From positions 868,001 through 932,000 of the forward strand of contig NZ_FZLN01000001.1 in the NCBI RefSeq assembly GCF_900197575.1: DNA of 64,000 nucleotides. The letters run 5' to 3'. Position 1 is the stretch's first letter; each line of letters starts with the position of its first letter. The position numbers and the translations under genes are program-made. The notes below the pieces were generated by a model that saw nothing but the letters and a program-made list of their open reading frames with translations, made no database searches and had not been told where the DNA came from. This DNA is from Acinetobacter apis. GTDB lineage: Bacteria > Pseudomonadota > Gammaproteobacteria > Pseudomonadales > Moraxellaceae. Of the stretch, positions 9,965 to 19,688 are shown in pieces.

Positions 9965-10477
9965 ATGAAACCGAAGAGTACGAAAATATTGTTTTTCCAT
10001 GGCTTAGATTCATCAAAAGCATCAACAAAATTTCATGCAATTTCTTCACCTAATAAATTTTGTATTGATGTTGATTACCGTAATCTAAGTTTTAACAGTG
10101 TGCTTGAGTTTTATCATCACACCATTCATAAAATTAAACCAAACTTATTAGTCGGTCATGGTATTGGTGGATATTGGGCATTAAAAATGTCTTATTTATT
10201 TCAATTACCTGCCATTATTGCCAACCCATGTTTACAACCTAATTTTCGAACAGATTATTTAAGCATCAGTGAAACAGATCTAGACCATGAAATTCCGCAA
10301 TTGGCGTATTTAGAATTGGGAGATGAAACACTTAACATGGTCGAAACACGCAATTTTTTAGAACATTTTATGTTTATTGAGGTCAATCCTGGTGGTTATC
10401 ACCGGCTTGAATATCCTGAGCGGCTAAATCAACTGATTCAGTTTTTTGAAACCAACTACTTACTTGACCGAAATTAA
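9965..10477 (+). CDS. YqiA/YcfP-family alpha/beta hydrolase-like protein without a nucleophile serine
   Basis: A small (170 aa) single-domain alpha/beta hydrolase of the YqiA/YcfP family. It opens with the strand-turn ILFFHGLDSS and has the nucleophile-elbow position in LLVGHGIGGYWAL. In active members the elbow reads G-x-S-x-G; here residue 66 is glycine (codon GGT), so the catalytic serine is missing. The acid and base appear kept: Asp120 in LELGDETL and His146 in GGYHRLEY. In E. coli, YqiA is an esterase of poorly known role. This copy may be non-catalytic or use another residue. It is monocistronic, with its own promoter region divergent from lysS and a terminator at 10476-10506. Confidence 0.75.
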   Translation: MKPKSTKILFFHGLDSSKASTKFHAISSPNKFCIDVDYRNLSFNSVLEFYHHTIHKIKPNLLVGHGIGGYWALKMSYLFQLPAIIANPCLQPNFRTDYLSISETDLDHEIPQLAYLELGDETLNMVETRNFLEHFMFIEVNPGGYHRLEYPERLNQLIQFFETNYLLDRN

Positions 10478-10506
10478 AAAACGACTGCAAATACAGTCGT
10501 TTTTTG
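10476..10506. terminator. Bidirectional Rho-independent terminator
   Basis: Stem AAAAAACGACTG / CAGTCGTTTTTT with a six-base loop, between the convergent YqiA-like gene and apt. Confidence 0.85.
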
Positions 10507-10523
10507 GTTTGAATTGCATCAGA

Positions 10524-11060
10524 TTAACATGCAGTAGAGCGATCGCTTTCCTTCAATACCGACCATACTGGCATATCTAAAGGTTGATTTAACAACTCTA
10601 AATCAAGTAATACCGAAGTACCTAATACAGTCAGATGACTTTTTAAAGCCAAAGATAACGTGGCGCGTAATGTACCACCTGTCGCCAAAATATCATCAAC
10701 TAAAATGACTTTTTGTGGCTGCACAGATGCAGACAATTCAAGACGATCTGTCCCATATTCCAAGCTATATTCAACGCCAATGACAGGTGGAGGTAACTTG
10801 CCTGCTTTACGAACTAAAATGAGTCCTTTATTGAGTCGTTGAGCTAAAAAGCTCGCCAAAACAAAGCCTCTTGCTTCAACAGCCATGAAGCTATCGACCA
10901 TCTCTAATTCTGCTTGCGGAATGCTTTCAATCAAAGCATCTGTCAATGCTTGAATTTCAGTTAAAAAGAGTGGTGTTAAATCATAGAAACAAATTCCAGC
11001 ACGTGGGAAATCAGGCACTGTACGAATATGTGTCCACAATGATTGAGCAAGATGAGTCAT
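10524..11060 (-). CDS. apt: Adenine phosphoribosyltransferase
   Basis: Cytosolic purine-salvage enzyme converting adenine and PRPP to AMP and pyrophosphate. The 178-aa length fits the family. The PRPP-binding loop is VILVDDILATGGTL (around residues 119-132). The N-terminal part reads IRTVPDFPRAGICFYDLTPLF, matching the Apt pattern 'IPDFPKPGI.F.DITPL', and EARGFVLASFLAQRL is the conserved adenine-site segment. Single gene, divergent from rubA across about 270 bp. Confidence 0.95.
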   Translation of the reverse strand: MTHLAQSLWTHIRTVPDFPRAGICFYDLTPLFLTEIQALTDALIESIPQAELEMVDSFMAVEARGFVLASFLAQRLNKGLILVRKAGKLPPPVIGVEYSLEYGTDRLELSASVQPQKVILVDDILATGGTLRATLSLALKSHLTVLGTSVLLDLELLNQPLDMPVWSVLKESDRSTAC

Positions 11061-11335
11061 AACAAGAAAAGATCAATTGACAAAATTTGCCTGATTTTAA
11101 TCTGCTTCATGAAAAAACACTATATTTTGCACCAAATCAGTGGCTTTTTTTTGTAGCCTTGCACGCATTTGGCCATCTGCCCCGTCAATTTAATCAATCA
11201 TCTGTTTTATCTTAAAGCACAAAAATGATATTCAGCAATATCACCTCTTAGAGTGCAGATCAGACTCGTGTAGAATACTGCATATTGTGTTGACAGGCAT
11301 TGATGTTACCCATCACCCAATTTGGAGAATATGAC

Positions 11336-11500
11336 ATGAAAACTTATCAGTGTATTGTATGCGGTTTTATTTACAGCGAAGCAGAAGGCTGGCCTGAAGA
11401 TGGAATTGCAGCAGGAACAAAATGGGAAGATGTTCCTGAAGATTGGAACTGCCCAGACTGCGGCATTACCAAAGATGACTTTGAAATGAAAGAAATTTAA
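11336..11500 (+). CDS. rubA: Rubredoxin
   Basis: A 54-aa rubredoxin carrying one Fe(Cys)4 centre, with the two knuckles CIVCG and CPDCG. It matches Acinetobacter RubA, which passes electrons to the membrane alkane hydroxylase AlkB. The start is the ATG at 11336, with GGAG (11324-11327) eight bases upstream; a longer frame from 11300 would translate that ribosome site. In A. baylyi ADP1 the operon is rubA-rubB-estB-oxyR. Here a strong terminator follows rubA at once and rubB is absent, so this rubredoxin is monocistronic and its reductase must be encoded elsewhere, if present. Confidence 0.95.
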   Translation: MKTYQCIVCGFIYSEAEGWPEDGIAAGTKWEDVPEDWNCPDCGITKDDFEMKEI

Positions 11501-11507
11501 CATGATC

Positions 11508-11537
11508 AAAAAGACCATAATTCTATGGTCTTTTTTT
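11508..11537 (+). terminator. Rho-independent terminator directly after rubA
   Basis: Stem AAAAAGACCATA / TATGGTCTTTTTTT with an ATTC loop, eight bases after the rubA stop. It separates rubA from estB-oxyR. Confidence 0.87.
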
Positions 11538-11789
11538 GTTTTAAGCACATCAAGCGTGTATACCCACTCAAATATGATCAAGATTTGCGCTATTTACACT
11601 CAAACTCTGTTATACTTTTATATAGATTATTCCAAATATATGAAAGTATCCTAAACAGATACAATATATATTACGAATTAAAACAAACAAATAGCTTTGC
11701 CTTATTGTAAAATACATATTGAGTTTATTGGATGAACTTTAATTTGAACATCCTTTTTATTGGTTAAATAAGAGATTTCCACTCAAACA
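11538..11789 (+). other. Non-coding gap where rubB would be expected
   Basis: About 250 bases, very AT-rich, between the rubA terminator and estB. No reading frame resembles a rubredoxin reductase and no FAD- or NAD-binding glycine motif (GxGxxG) is visible in any frame. It presumably contains the promoter for estB-oxyR, though no convincing -35/-10 pair stands out. Confidence 0.5.
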
Positions 11790-12722
11790 ATGAAGCATCT
11801 TCCCGTCTCTCCTTATGCACCATTTATGAATGAAATCCGTGTCGAACTTGATCACGGCATACATCTTCATGCAGAAGTCGGTGGAAACCCTGACCACCCT
11901 TGTGTGGTGTTAATTATGGGTTTAGGTGTACAACTGATTGATTGGCCTGCTTCTTTTTGTCAGTATTTGATTGACCAAGGGTTTTATGTCGTACGTTTTG
12001 ACAACCGTGATATTGGTCTGTCATCTAAACTATCCGATGTCCCTGTTCGTCAAAATATACTCACGCTCATGATTCGTTTTAAACTTGGCATCGCCAATAC
12101 ACTCTCACCCAGTTACACCTTAGAAGACATGGCAGATGACACTGCCAACTTAATGCAAAAATTAAATATTGAGCAGTATGTTGTCATTGGTGCATCAATG
12201 GGTGGTATGATTGCCCAAATATTGGCTGCAAAATATCCAAAAAATGTGCAAAAACTTGGACTTTTGTTTACCAGTAATAATCAAGCATTTTTACCTGCGC
12301 CGGGTTTTCAACAATTACAGATGTTTTTTGGTAAAGCAAAATCCAACCAAAAAGCAGACATAATTGAACACCGAATTAAAGTCAGTAAAATTATTGGCTC
12401 GCCAAGCTGTATAAATGAGACAAAATTACGTAAAATAGCAGAGCTTGCTTATGATCGTTGCTATGCACCTGACGGTGTATTTAGACAATTATTGGCAATT
12501 CTTTGTACAGGCTCCCTCAATATTTGGGATCAGAAAATAACTCAACCCACGCTTGTTGTTCATGGACAGCGCGATAAGTTACTTCCTGCAAGTCACGGAA
12601 AGGCTGTTGCAAAATCCATTAAAAATGCGCGATTTGAATTAATTTTAGGAATGGGGCATGATATTCCGGAAGAATATGTTCCTCAATTAGGTGCCTTGTT
12701 TGCACATCATTTTAAATCTTAA
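11790..12722 (+). CDS. estB: Alpha/beta-fold hydrolase, EstB-type esterase
   Basis: A 310-aa alpha/beta hydrolase with a full triad context: nucleophile elbow VVIGASMGGMIAQ, acid in TLVVHGQRDKLLP, and histidine in LILGMGHDIPEE. By position (after rubredoxin, before oxyR) and sequence it corresponds to EstB, the esterase in the rubAB-estB-oxyR operon of A. baylyi ADP1. Natural substrates are not established from sequence. It is separated from oxyR by only 18 bases and so is likely cotranscribed with it. The gene begins about 250 bases past the rubA terminator, so unlike in ADP1 it probably has its own promoter. Confidence 0.85.
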   Translation: MKHLPVSPYAPFMNEIRVELDHGIHLHAEVGGNPDHPCVVLIMGLGVQLIDWPASFCQYLIDQGFYVVRFDNRDIGLSSKLSDVPVRQNILTLMIRFKLGIANTLSPSYTLEDMADDTANLMQKLNIEQYVVIGASMGGMIAQILAAKYPKNVQKLGLLFTSNNQAFLPAPGFQQLQMFFGKAKSNQKADIIEHRIKVSKIIGSPSCINETKLRKIAELAYDRCYAPDGVFRQLLAILCTGSLNIWDQKITQPTLVVHGQRDKLLPASHGKAVAKSIKNARFELILGMGHDIPEEYVPQLGALFAHHFKS

Positions 12723-12740
12723 AAAAAGTACTAGGACGTT

Positions 12741-13649
12741 ATGGCCGCATTACCCTCTTTAAGACAGCTTTCTTACTTGGTCACCCTGTCTGAAACATTG
12801 CATTTTACTGAAGCAGCACGTAGATCGTTTGTTACGCAATCTACGCTCTCTGGCGGTATTATGGAACTAGAACGCTTATTAGGTGGCGTACTGGTTGAGC
12901 GTGACAGACAGAATGTTCGTTTAACACCACTTGGTGAACAAGTTGTCGCGCGTGCGCGCGTCTTGTTGGCCGATGCACAAGATTTGATGCGTCTAAGTCG
13001 TGAAATGAGTGAACCGCTGACCGGTGATTTGCATTTAGGCATTATTCCAACCATCGCACCATTTATTCTAACCCAACTGTTAGATGAGGTTCATCGTCAT
13101 CTTCCAAAAATTCAGCTTCATTTACATGAAGCACAAAGCGAAAAAATTGTAGAAAAGCTTGAACATGGTAGCTTAGATATGATTATTTTGGCGCTTCCAT
13201 TTGATACCCGTGGATTAAAAGTGGCTGAAATATTTCAAGAAGATCTTGTCCTTGTCTACAGTAAGCAAGATCAAACCTGTACCAATGTTACTTCTCTTGA
13301 TGACTTAGACATGTCACGTTTAATGCTACTTGAAGAAGGACACTGTTTGCGTGACCATGTATTAAGTGCTTGCCCAATTGGCGACCGTAAAACAGATCAC
13401 CGCATTAAAGCAAGTTCATTGCCAACGTTAGTTGAAATGGTTTCTTCAAATTTAGGTTATACCTTATTGCCAGAAATCTCATTGAAACAACACATTTTAC
13501 AATACCATCAAGAATTGAATAACAAACGTATTGCCAATGCACCAACACGTACAATTTCATTGGTTACACGTAAAAGTACGCCACTTCAAAATGAGTTTGA
13601 TGTGCTTGCTGACATTCTAAAGAGAATCACAACCACTACACGTGCTTAA
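12741..13649 (+). CDS. oxyR: OxyR hydrogen-peroxide-sensing LysR-type regulator
   Basis: LysR-type activator of the peroxide response, 302 aa. The N-terminal HTH reads LRQLSYLVTLSETLHFTEAA then FVTQSTLSGGIMELERLLG, where 'QSTLS' is typical of OxyR. The redox switch is intact: LLEEGHCLRDHVLSAC places Cys202 and Cys211 nine residues apart, matching Cys199/Cys208 of E. coli OxyR. H2O2 is expected to join them as a disulfide and lock the activating form. The ATG has AGGA six bases upstream. It is the last gene of the estB-oxyR unit and converges on gyrA. Confidence 0.95.
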   Translation: MAALPSLRQLSYLVTLSETLHFTEAARRSFVTQSTLSGGIMELERLLGGVLVERDRQNVRLTPLGEQVVARARVLLADAQDLMRLSREMSEPLTGDLHLGIIPTIAPFILTQLLDEVHRHLPKIQLHLHEAQSEKIVEKLEHGSLDMIILALPFDTRGLKVAEIFQEDLVLVYSKQDQTCTNVTSLDDLDMSRLMLLEEGHCLRDHVLSACPIGDRKTDHRIKASSLPTLVEMVSSNLGYTLLPEISLKQHILQYHQELNNKRIANAPTRTISLVTRKSTPLQNEFDVLADILKRITTTTRA

Positions 13650-13660
13650 CCTGTTCAATA

Positions 13661-13700
13661 AGCAATAAAAAAGGAAGCACGAAGCTTCCTTTTTTATTGC
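13661..13700. terminator. Bidirectional Rho-independent terminator
   Basis: Long symmetric hairpin (GCAATAAAAAAGGAAGC / GCTTCCTTTTTTATTGC) between the convergent oxyR and gyrA genes. Confidence 0.9.
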
Positions 13701-13708
13701 TTTATCTT

Positions 13709-16420
13709 TTATTCTGCAACATCATCATCTTGAGCAGGCTCAGCAATACTGACCACATCATCAAGAATGACATCTTCTAATGGTTCATCTTCCTCAGGAA
13801 TTAAAGCTTCAATTGAAACCACTTTCACCAAAGTTTCGTTTGTTAAACGAATGAGACGAACCCCTTGTGCGTTACGCCCTGTCGTTGCCACTTCTGAAGC
13901 ACGGGTACGTACTAAAGTGCCAGCATTCGAAATCAAAAGCATTTCTTTACTTTCATCAATCGAAACCGCACCAACCAATTGACCATTACGCTCACTGGTT
14001 TTGATTGCAATAATGCCTTTCCCACCACGTTTTTTAGTTGGGAAGTCATCTACTGGCGTACGTTTACCATAACCATTTTCACATGCGCACAGAACTTCGC
14101 CACTTTCAGGAACCACAACCAATGAAACAATATAGGTGGTGCTTAACGTTGAATCAGCATCTTGAGTATCTTCTGCTGTATCATCATCTGCATCGACTGC
14201 GTCATCTAACTCTGTAACCGAGGCTGCAAAACTAACACGCATACCACGTACACCACGTGCTGTACGACCCATGGTTCTTACATCTGTTTCTGCAAAGCGA
14301 ATTGCTTTTCCTTCATTCGAGAAAAGCATAATCTGTTGCTTACCATCAGTGATTGAAACACCAATTAATGTGTCTTCTTCATTCAACTCAATCGCACGTA
14401 AGCCATTCGATCTTACATTACTAAATTGTGATAGCTCAACACGTTTCACTGTACCTGATGCTGTCGCCATAAAGACATAATGATCTTCTGGGAAACTGGT
14501 CACAGGTAAAATTGCAGTAATGGTTTCATTTGGATCTAATGGCAACAAGTTGACCATTGGACGACCTTTTGCACCACGAGAGGCCTGCGGAACCTCATAA
14601 GCTTTTAAGCGATATACTTTACCCACATTGGTAAAACATAAAACTGTTGCATGGTTGGATGCCACAATCAGATGCTGAATGATGTCATCACTCTTCATTG
14701 ATGTTGCAGACTTGCCGCGCCCACCACGACGCTGAGCTTGATAATCAGACAAAGGCTGTGTTTTTGCATATCCTGTTTGCGATACAGTAAGTACAATTTG
14801 CTCTTCAGGAATTAAGTCTTCACGGCTAAAGTCAATTCTTGATTCAACAATATCTGTACGACGTGTATCACCATACTGTTGCAAAATTAAGTTGAGCTCT
14901 TCACGAATTACCGCCATCAATAAACTAAAGTCATTTAAAATTGCATTGAGCTCAACAATTTGACCTAAGATATCATTGTATTCGGCATGCAGTTTATCTT
15001 GTTCTAAGCCGGTTAAACGATGCAATCTTAATTCTAAAATTGCATTCACTTGCACAGGTGACAAACGATAAATTTGATCTGAAATACCAAATGGACGCGC
15101 TAAATCTTCACCTTCAATTTCATCAGGGCGAATCGATACAGAGCCTGCTTTTTCAAGCAATGCCACAATACTTCCCGCTGTCCACTCACCATCTAATAAT
15201 TTTGCGCGTGCTTCTGCGGGATTACCTGAGGTACGAATTGCTTCAATGATCGCATCAATATTGGCTAATGCAACAGTGAGACCTTCTAAAATATGACCAC
15301 GTTCGCGTGCTTTACGTAGCTCATACATCGTACGGCGTGTAACCACTTCTTGACGATGGCGAATAAATGCAGAAATGATGTCTTTCAAATTCATCAGTTT
15401 CGGCTGTCCATTATCAAGACATACCATATTGATGCTAAATGAATTCTCAAGCTGCGTATTCAAGAATAAATTATTTACAATGACTTCAGCGTTTTCGCCA
15501 CGCTTTAAATCAATTGCAATACGCATCCCTTCTTTATCTGACTCATCACGAAGTTCTGAAATACCTTCTAGCTTTTTCTCTTTAACCAATTCTGCAATAC
15601 GCTCAATGACACGCGCTTTGTTGACTTGGTATGGAATTTCAGTAAATACGATGGTCGTACGGTTGGTTTTCTCATCTTCTTCAAAATGATATTTACCACG
15701 AATATGAACACGACCTTTCCCTGTACGGTAGGCATCAACAATGCCTGATTTACCGTAAATAATACCGCCTGTTGGGAAATCAGGGCCACTGATGTGATCC
15801 ATTAAGCCTTCAACAGAGATATTTGGATCATTGGCATACGCTAAACATGCATGAATCACTTCAGTCATATTATGCGGTGCCATGTTGGTTGCCATACCGA
15901 CCGCAATACCTGCTGCACCATTAATTAACAAATTTGGAATACGTGTTGGTACAACCTGAGGAATCCGTTCAGATCCATCATAGTTATCTTCCCAATCTAC
16001 CGTGTCTTTTTCCAAATCTGCCAACAATTCATGTGCCAACTTGGTCATCCGAACTTCGGTATAACGCATTGCTGCTGCACTATCACCATCAATTGAACCG
16101 AAGTTACCTTGACCATCGACAAGACAATAACGCAAGCTAAAATTTTGCGCCATCCGTACAATGGTTTCATAGACGGCTGAATCGCCATGCGGGTGATATT
16201 TACCAATGACATCACCAACGACACGGGCAGATTTTTTATAGGCTTTGTTATAATCATTACCCAGCTCGTGCATAGCATAAAGCACACGACGATGAACGGG
16301 TTTCAGGCCATCTCTCACATCTGGCAATGCACGTGACACAATCACGCTCATGGCATAATCTAGATATGAGTTTTTGAGTTCATCCTCAATGGCAATCGGT
16401 CTTATTTCCGATACGCTCAT
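13709..16420 (-). CDS. gyrA: DNA gyrase subunit A
   Basis: Breakage-reunion subunit of DNA gyrase, 903 aa, which introduces negative supercoils together with GyrB. The catalytic tyrosine is Tyr120 in AAMRYTEVR. The quinolone-determining stretch [13 protein letters not shown] carries Ser81 and Glu85, the susceptible wild-type residues for Acinetobacter. The C-terminal beta-pinwheel opens with the GyrA box QRRGGRGK, the hallmark that separates GyrA from ParC. Residues about 738-755 form a strongly acidic insert (10 of 18 are Asp or Glu) within the pinwheel, not present in E. coli GyrA. The C-terminus is also acidic ([14 protein letters not shown]). Monocistronic. Confidence 0.97.
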   Translation of the reverse strand: MSVSEIRPIAIEDELKNSYLDYAMSVIVSRALPDVRDGLKPVHRRVLYAMHELGNDYNKAYKKSARVVGDVIGKYHPHGDSAVYETIVRMAQNFSLRYCLVDGQGNFGSIDGDSAAAMRYTEVRMTKLAHELLADLEKDTVDWEDNYDGSERIPQVVPTRIPNLLINGAAGIAVGMATNMAPHNMTEVIHACLAYANDPNISVEGLMDHISGPDFPTGGIIYGKSGIVDAYRTGKGRVHIRGKYHFEEDEKTNRTTIVFTEIPYQVNKARVIERIAELVKEKKLEGISELRDESDKEGMRIAIDLKRGENAEVIVNNLFLNTQLENSFSINMVCLDNGQPKLMNLKDIISAFIRHRQEVVTRRTMYELRKARERGHILEGLTVALANIDAIIEAIRTSGNPAEARAKLLDGEWTAGSIVALLEKAGSVSIRPDEIEGEDLARPFGISDQIYRLSPVQVNAILELRLHRLTGLEQDKLHAEYNDILGQIVELNAILNDFSLLMAVIREELNLILQQYGDTRRTDIVESRIDFSREDLIPEEQIVLTVSQTGYAKTQPLSDYQAQRRGGRGKSATSMKSDDIIQHLIVASNHATVLCFTNVGKVYRLKAYEVPQASRGAKGRPMVNLLPLDPNETITAILPVTSFPEDHYVFMATASGTVKRVELSQFSNVRSNGLRAIELNEEDTLIGVSITDGKQQIMLFSNEGKAIRFAETDVRTMGRTARGVRGMRVSFAASVTELDDAVDADDDTAEDTQDADSTLSTTYIVSLVVVPESGEVLCACENGYGKRTPVDDFPTKKRGGKGIIAIKTSERNGQLVGAVSIDESKEMLLISNAGTLVRTRASEVATTGRNAQGVRLIRLTNETLVKVVSIEALIPEEDEPLEDVILDDVVSIAEPAQDDDVAE

Positions 16421-16630
16421 GCATACTCCTTATTCTTTTGGTTAGTTATAACCACAAGTCCACAAAACAAAAGAGACTTTAGTGCAAAAAAATTGAACTA
16501 AACTTATAAAAAATTAACGCTATATTTTAGCATATTTGCCATATCAATTGTGGAGTAAGCACAATAAAGCAGGTATATTTTTATAAAAAAGATGTGATTT
16601 ATTGTGAAGAAAATTATTCTGTGTGACATA

Positions 16631-16660
16631 AAAAAAACGCCTCAGCTTGAGGCGTTTTTT
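16631..16660 (-). terminator. Rho-independent terminator after etfA
   Basis: Stem AAAACGCCTCA / TGAGGCGTTTT with a GCT loop and a T run on the etfA strand, 14 bases beyond the etfA stop. Confidence 0.87.
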
Positions 16661-16673
16661 TGGATGAAAATGA

Positions 16674-17606
16674 TTAAATTTTGCTTACCAATTCTGGCAC
16701 AACATCATTTAAATCACCAACTAACCAATAGTCTGCAACCGCATTAATAGGTGCTTCTTCATCTTTATTGATGGCAACAATTACTTTAGAGTCTTTCATA
16801 CCTGCCAAATGCTGAATTGCACCTGAAATACCTGCTGCAATATATAAATCTGGCGCAACAATTTTACCGGTTTGCCCAACTTGCATGTCGTTCGGTACAA
16901 AACCAGCATCCACTGCCGCACGAGATGCACCTAAAGCAGCACCGAGCTTATCTGCCAATGGATCAAGTACTTGATGGTAGTTCTCACCTGAACCTACACC
17001 ACGCCCACCTGACACCACAACACGTGCGGCTGACAATTCTGGACGATCTGTTTTGATGATTTCTTCAGTAACAAATTGTGATACACCAGCGTCTTTTGCA
17101 AGGTCGATGGTTTCAATTTGTGCTGAACCACCCTCAGCTGCAACAGCATCAAATGCAGTAGTACGTACAGTTGCAAGAATAATACGTTCTTCCGACTGAA
17201 CAGTTGCAATTGCATTACCCGCATAAATAGCACGCTTAAAGGTATTCGCTGCATTTACTGCGATAATGTCTGTGACCATGCTTACATCTAACAGTGCTGC
17301 AACGCGTGGTAATACATTTTTACCTGTGGTGGTAGATGGCGCTAAAATATGTGTATAGCCATTTGCAAGATCAACCACAAGAGCGGATAAGTTTTCTGCT
17401 AAATGATGTGCATAAACTGCTTGATCAGCCGCCAAAACACGACCTACACCGGCTACATGTTGTGCTTGTTCAGCCACAGCATGTACATTTTGACCTGCCA
17501 CTAAAACAGTTACTTCACCACCAATTTGCTGTGCAGCAGCCACAACATGCAAAGTTGCACTGTTTAATGTCTGATTATCATGCTCAGCAATAACTAAAAT
17601 ACTCAT
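16674..17606 (-). CDS. etfA: Electron transfer flavoprotein subunit alpha
   Basis: FAD-carrying alpha subunit of ETF, 310 aa, which relays electrons from acyl-CoA and other dehydrogenases to ETF:ubiquinone oxidoreductase. The C-terminal FAD domain is textbook: [20 protein letters not shown], then [40 protein letters not shown] and [13 protein letters not shown]. The N-terminal domain pairs with EtfB. It follows etfB on the minus strand after a 16-base gap, forming a two-gene etfBA operon closed by the terminator at 16631-16660. Confidence 0.97.
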   Translation of the reverse strand: MSILVIAEHDNQTLNSATLHVVAAAQQIGGEVTVLVAGQNVHAVAEQAQHVAGVGRVLAADQAVYAHHLAENLSALVVDLANGYTHILAPSTTTGKNVLPRVAALLDVSMVTDIIAVNAANTFKRAIYAGNAIATVQSEERIILATVRTTAFDAVAAEGGSAQIETIDLAKDAGVSQFVTEEIIKTDRPELSAARVVVSGGRGVGSGENYHQVLDPLADKLGAALGASRAAVDAGFVPNDMQVGQTGKIVAPDLYIAAGISGAIQHLAGMKDSKVIVAINKDEEAPINAVADYWLVGDLNDVVPELVSKI

Positions 17607-17622
17607 GATTTATTCCTTTGTA

Positions 17623-18375
17623 TTAGATCACTTTCGCTTCATTTTTCAGTTTATCAACCAACTCATCTACAGAATTTACGCGAATCCCGGCTTGACGCTC
17701 AGGTGGATTCTCAACTGCAATGGTTTTTAGCTTGGTTGCTACAGTGACTTGGTAATCTGCAGGTGTTTTCACATCAAGTGGTTTTTTACGTGCTTTCATG
17801 ATGTCAGGTAATTTGACATATCTTGGTTCATTTAAACGTAAATCAGCTGTGATCACAGCAGGCTGTGTCAGCTCAATCGTTTGTAAACCACCATCAATTT
17901 CACGAATAACTTGTACTTTATCGCCATTCACAGTAATTTCAGAGGCAAATGTTGCCTGTCCTGAACCAAGCAGTGCGCTAAGCATTTGACCAACTTGATT
18001 TGATTCGTCATCAATCGCTTGCTTGCCAAGCAGAATTAAGTCTGGTTTTTCTTCAAGCGCAATTCCTTTTAGGATTTTTGCTACTTCAAGCGCGCCAAGG
18101 TCATCGTGATTGGTTTCAACAAGAATTGAACGATCGCCACCTAATGCCATTGAAGAACGTAACTGTTCTTGTGCTTCTTTTGGACCGACAGCAACAATGA
18201 CAATTTCAGAAACGATTCCTTTTTCTTTTAAACGTACTGCTTCTTCAACAGCAATTTCGCAAAATGGATTAATTGACATTTTTACATTTGTCAAATCAAC
18301 ACCACTATGATCTGGCTTAATGCGAACTTTCACATTAGCATCTACTACACGTTTGACCGCAACGAGAGCCTTCAT
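17623..18375 (-). CDS. etfB: Electron transfer flavoprotein subunit beta
   Basis: AMP-binding beta subunit of ETF, 250 aa. It begins [20 protein letters not shown], with the family signature [21 protein letters not shown], the [23 protein letters not shown] nucleotide-binding region, and [19 protein letters not shown] near the end. The ATG follows a GAGG ribosome site. It is the first gene of the etfBA operon, whose promoter must lie in the gap upstream (18376-18745). Confidence 0.97.
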   Translation of the reverse strand: MKALVAVKRVVDANVKVRIKPDHSGVDLTNVKMSINPFCEIAVEEAVRLKEKGIVSEIVIVAVGPKEAQEQLRSSMALGGDRSILVETNHDDLGALEVAKILKGIALEEKPDLILLGKQAIDDESNQVGQMLSALLGSGQATFASEITVNGDKVQVIREIDGGLQTIELTQPAVITADLRLNEPRYVKLPDIMKARKKPLDVKTPADYQVTVATKLKTIAVENPPERQAGIRVNSVDELVDKLKNEAKVI

Positions 18376-18745
18376 GTAATCCTCGGCTGTATATTTAATT
18401 CAATATGGAGAGGAAAAGCGTTTGGCTTTTCAAATTTGGATTTTTTCAGTGCTTATCTTGCATTGATGTGACACAGTTGGTCAAGCAACAAATTTTTAAT
18501 GCTGTGGTTTTTTCAATCAGAATGATTGTTATATCACCAGCTGAATACAACTTGCACAGCATCGGTACAATTTTAAATAAACTATATTATTATATTACAG
18601 TATGTTATATCTAAGATACTCACGATTTTACTGATAAATTTATCAATTATACTGATAATAACCATAAAAATTATTCAATGTATTGATATGTTACATCCTA
18701 TACATTCATGTTCATTTAGGAGGAGAAATCGCTTACATATTGCAC
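18376..18745. other. Non-coding gap between etfB and xerC
   Basis: A 370-base AT-rich stretch. Both neighbours are on the minus strand, so it should hold the etfB promoter and the 3' end of the xerC transcript. No convincing ORF, hairpin terminator or RNA gene was seen. An AGGAGG-like run at 18718-18724 on the plus strand is not followed by a usable ATG. Confidence 0.5.
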
Positions 18746-19648
18746 TTATGCTCTTGGGTGTGCTTTGTCATAAACAGCAGCTAAGCGTGCAAAATCTAAA
18801 TGTGTATAAACTTGTGTTGTCGATAAATTACTGTGCCCTAGCATTTCTTGCACTGCTCTTAAATCGCCACTTTCTGCCAACATATGACTTGCAAAACAGT
18901 GTCTAAGTAAATGCGGATGTAAATTCACATTAATGCCTGCACGCTTGGCTTGAAATTTGACACGATTTTCAATTTGTCTTGCACTTAATGCTTGTCCTTT
19001 AAGCGAAACAAAAACAGCATCACTAGGCTGAAAGCCCCCTTTCCAAAGCTGATAGATTTGAATCCAAGTGATTAACGCTTGTTTTGATTTTTGCCCAAAT
19101 GGCACAATACGTTCTTTATTTCCTTTCCCTAAAATTCTTAATAACTGACGTTGAAAATCAATATCTTTAAAACGTAATGCTTGAATTTCAGATAAACGGA
19201 TTCCACTTGAATACAGTAATTCTAGAATCGCTTTATCGCGAATCCACAATTGCTGATCACGTTCAGTTGCAGGTTCAAGTTGGTCTAATAGCTCGATAAT
19301 AGTGTCTGGATCTATTAAACCAGGTAGCGGTCGAGGTTGACGCTTTAATTGAAAATCTTGGCAAATATTTTGTGGTAATACGTGGTTTTCGTTGAGCCAT
19401 TTCATGAATTGACGAATTGCACTCAGTTGACGTTGCAATGTACTAGAACTCAAATGGTCTATTTCAACTTTATAAGAAATATACTCTCGCAAATCAGAAG
19501 TTTCTAACTGATAAATATCTATTTTTTTGCGATCAATAAACGTTAAAAAATCAGTCAAATCACGGCGATATGCCTTTAATGTTTCTAAAGATTGGTGTTG
19601 TGCTTGTCTAGATACAAGCCAATTCTCTAACCATTGCATATTATTCAT
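18746..19648 (-). CDS. xerC: Tyrosine recombinase XerC
   Basis: Site-specific recombinase that with XerD resolves chromosome dimers at dif. The 300-aa protein has the N-terminal SAM-like core-binding domain (LETLKAYRRDLTDFLTFI; SSSTLQRQLSAIRQFMKWL). The catalytic domain shows all conserved residues: Arg in YSSGIRLSEIQALR, Lys in LGKGNKERIVPF, His-x-x-Arg in HPHLLRHCFASH, His in MLGHSNLSTTQVYTH and the nucleophile Tyr in that last motif. It sits after dapF, as in many gammaproteobacteria including the E. coli dapF-xerC cluster. An alternative ATG three codons in (19639) cannot be excluded. Confidence 0.95.
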   Translation of the reverse strand: MNNMQWLENWLVSRQAQHQSLETLKAYRRDLTDFLTFIDRKKIDIYQLETSDLREYISYKVEIDHLSSSTLQRQLSAIRQFMKWLNENHVLPQNICQDFQLKRQPRPLPGLIDPDTIIELLDQLEPATERDQQLWIRDKAILELLYSSGIRLSEIQALRFKDIDFQRQLLRILGKGNKERIVPFGQKSKQALITWIQIYQLWKGGFQPSDAVFVSLKGQALSARQIENRVKFQAKRAGINVNLHPHLLRHCFASHMLAESGDLRAVQEMLGHSNLSTTQVYTHLDFARLAAVYDKAHPRA

Positions 19649-19688
19649 CTAGACAAACACCTTTTAAGTCAGACGCTGAACCTTTGGC

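Noticed and set aside
11525..11710. 61-codon plus-strand frame in the rubA-estB gap
   Set aside because: It begins in the rubA terminator, lacks a ribosome site and shows no reductase motif.
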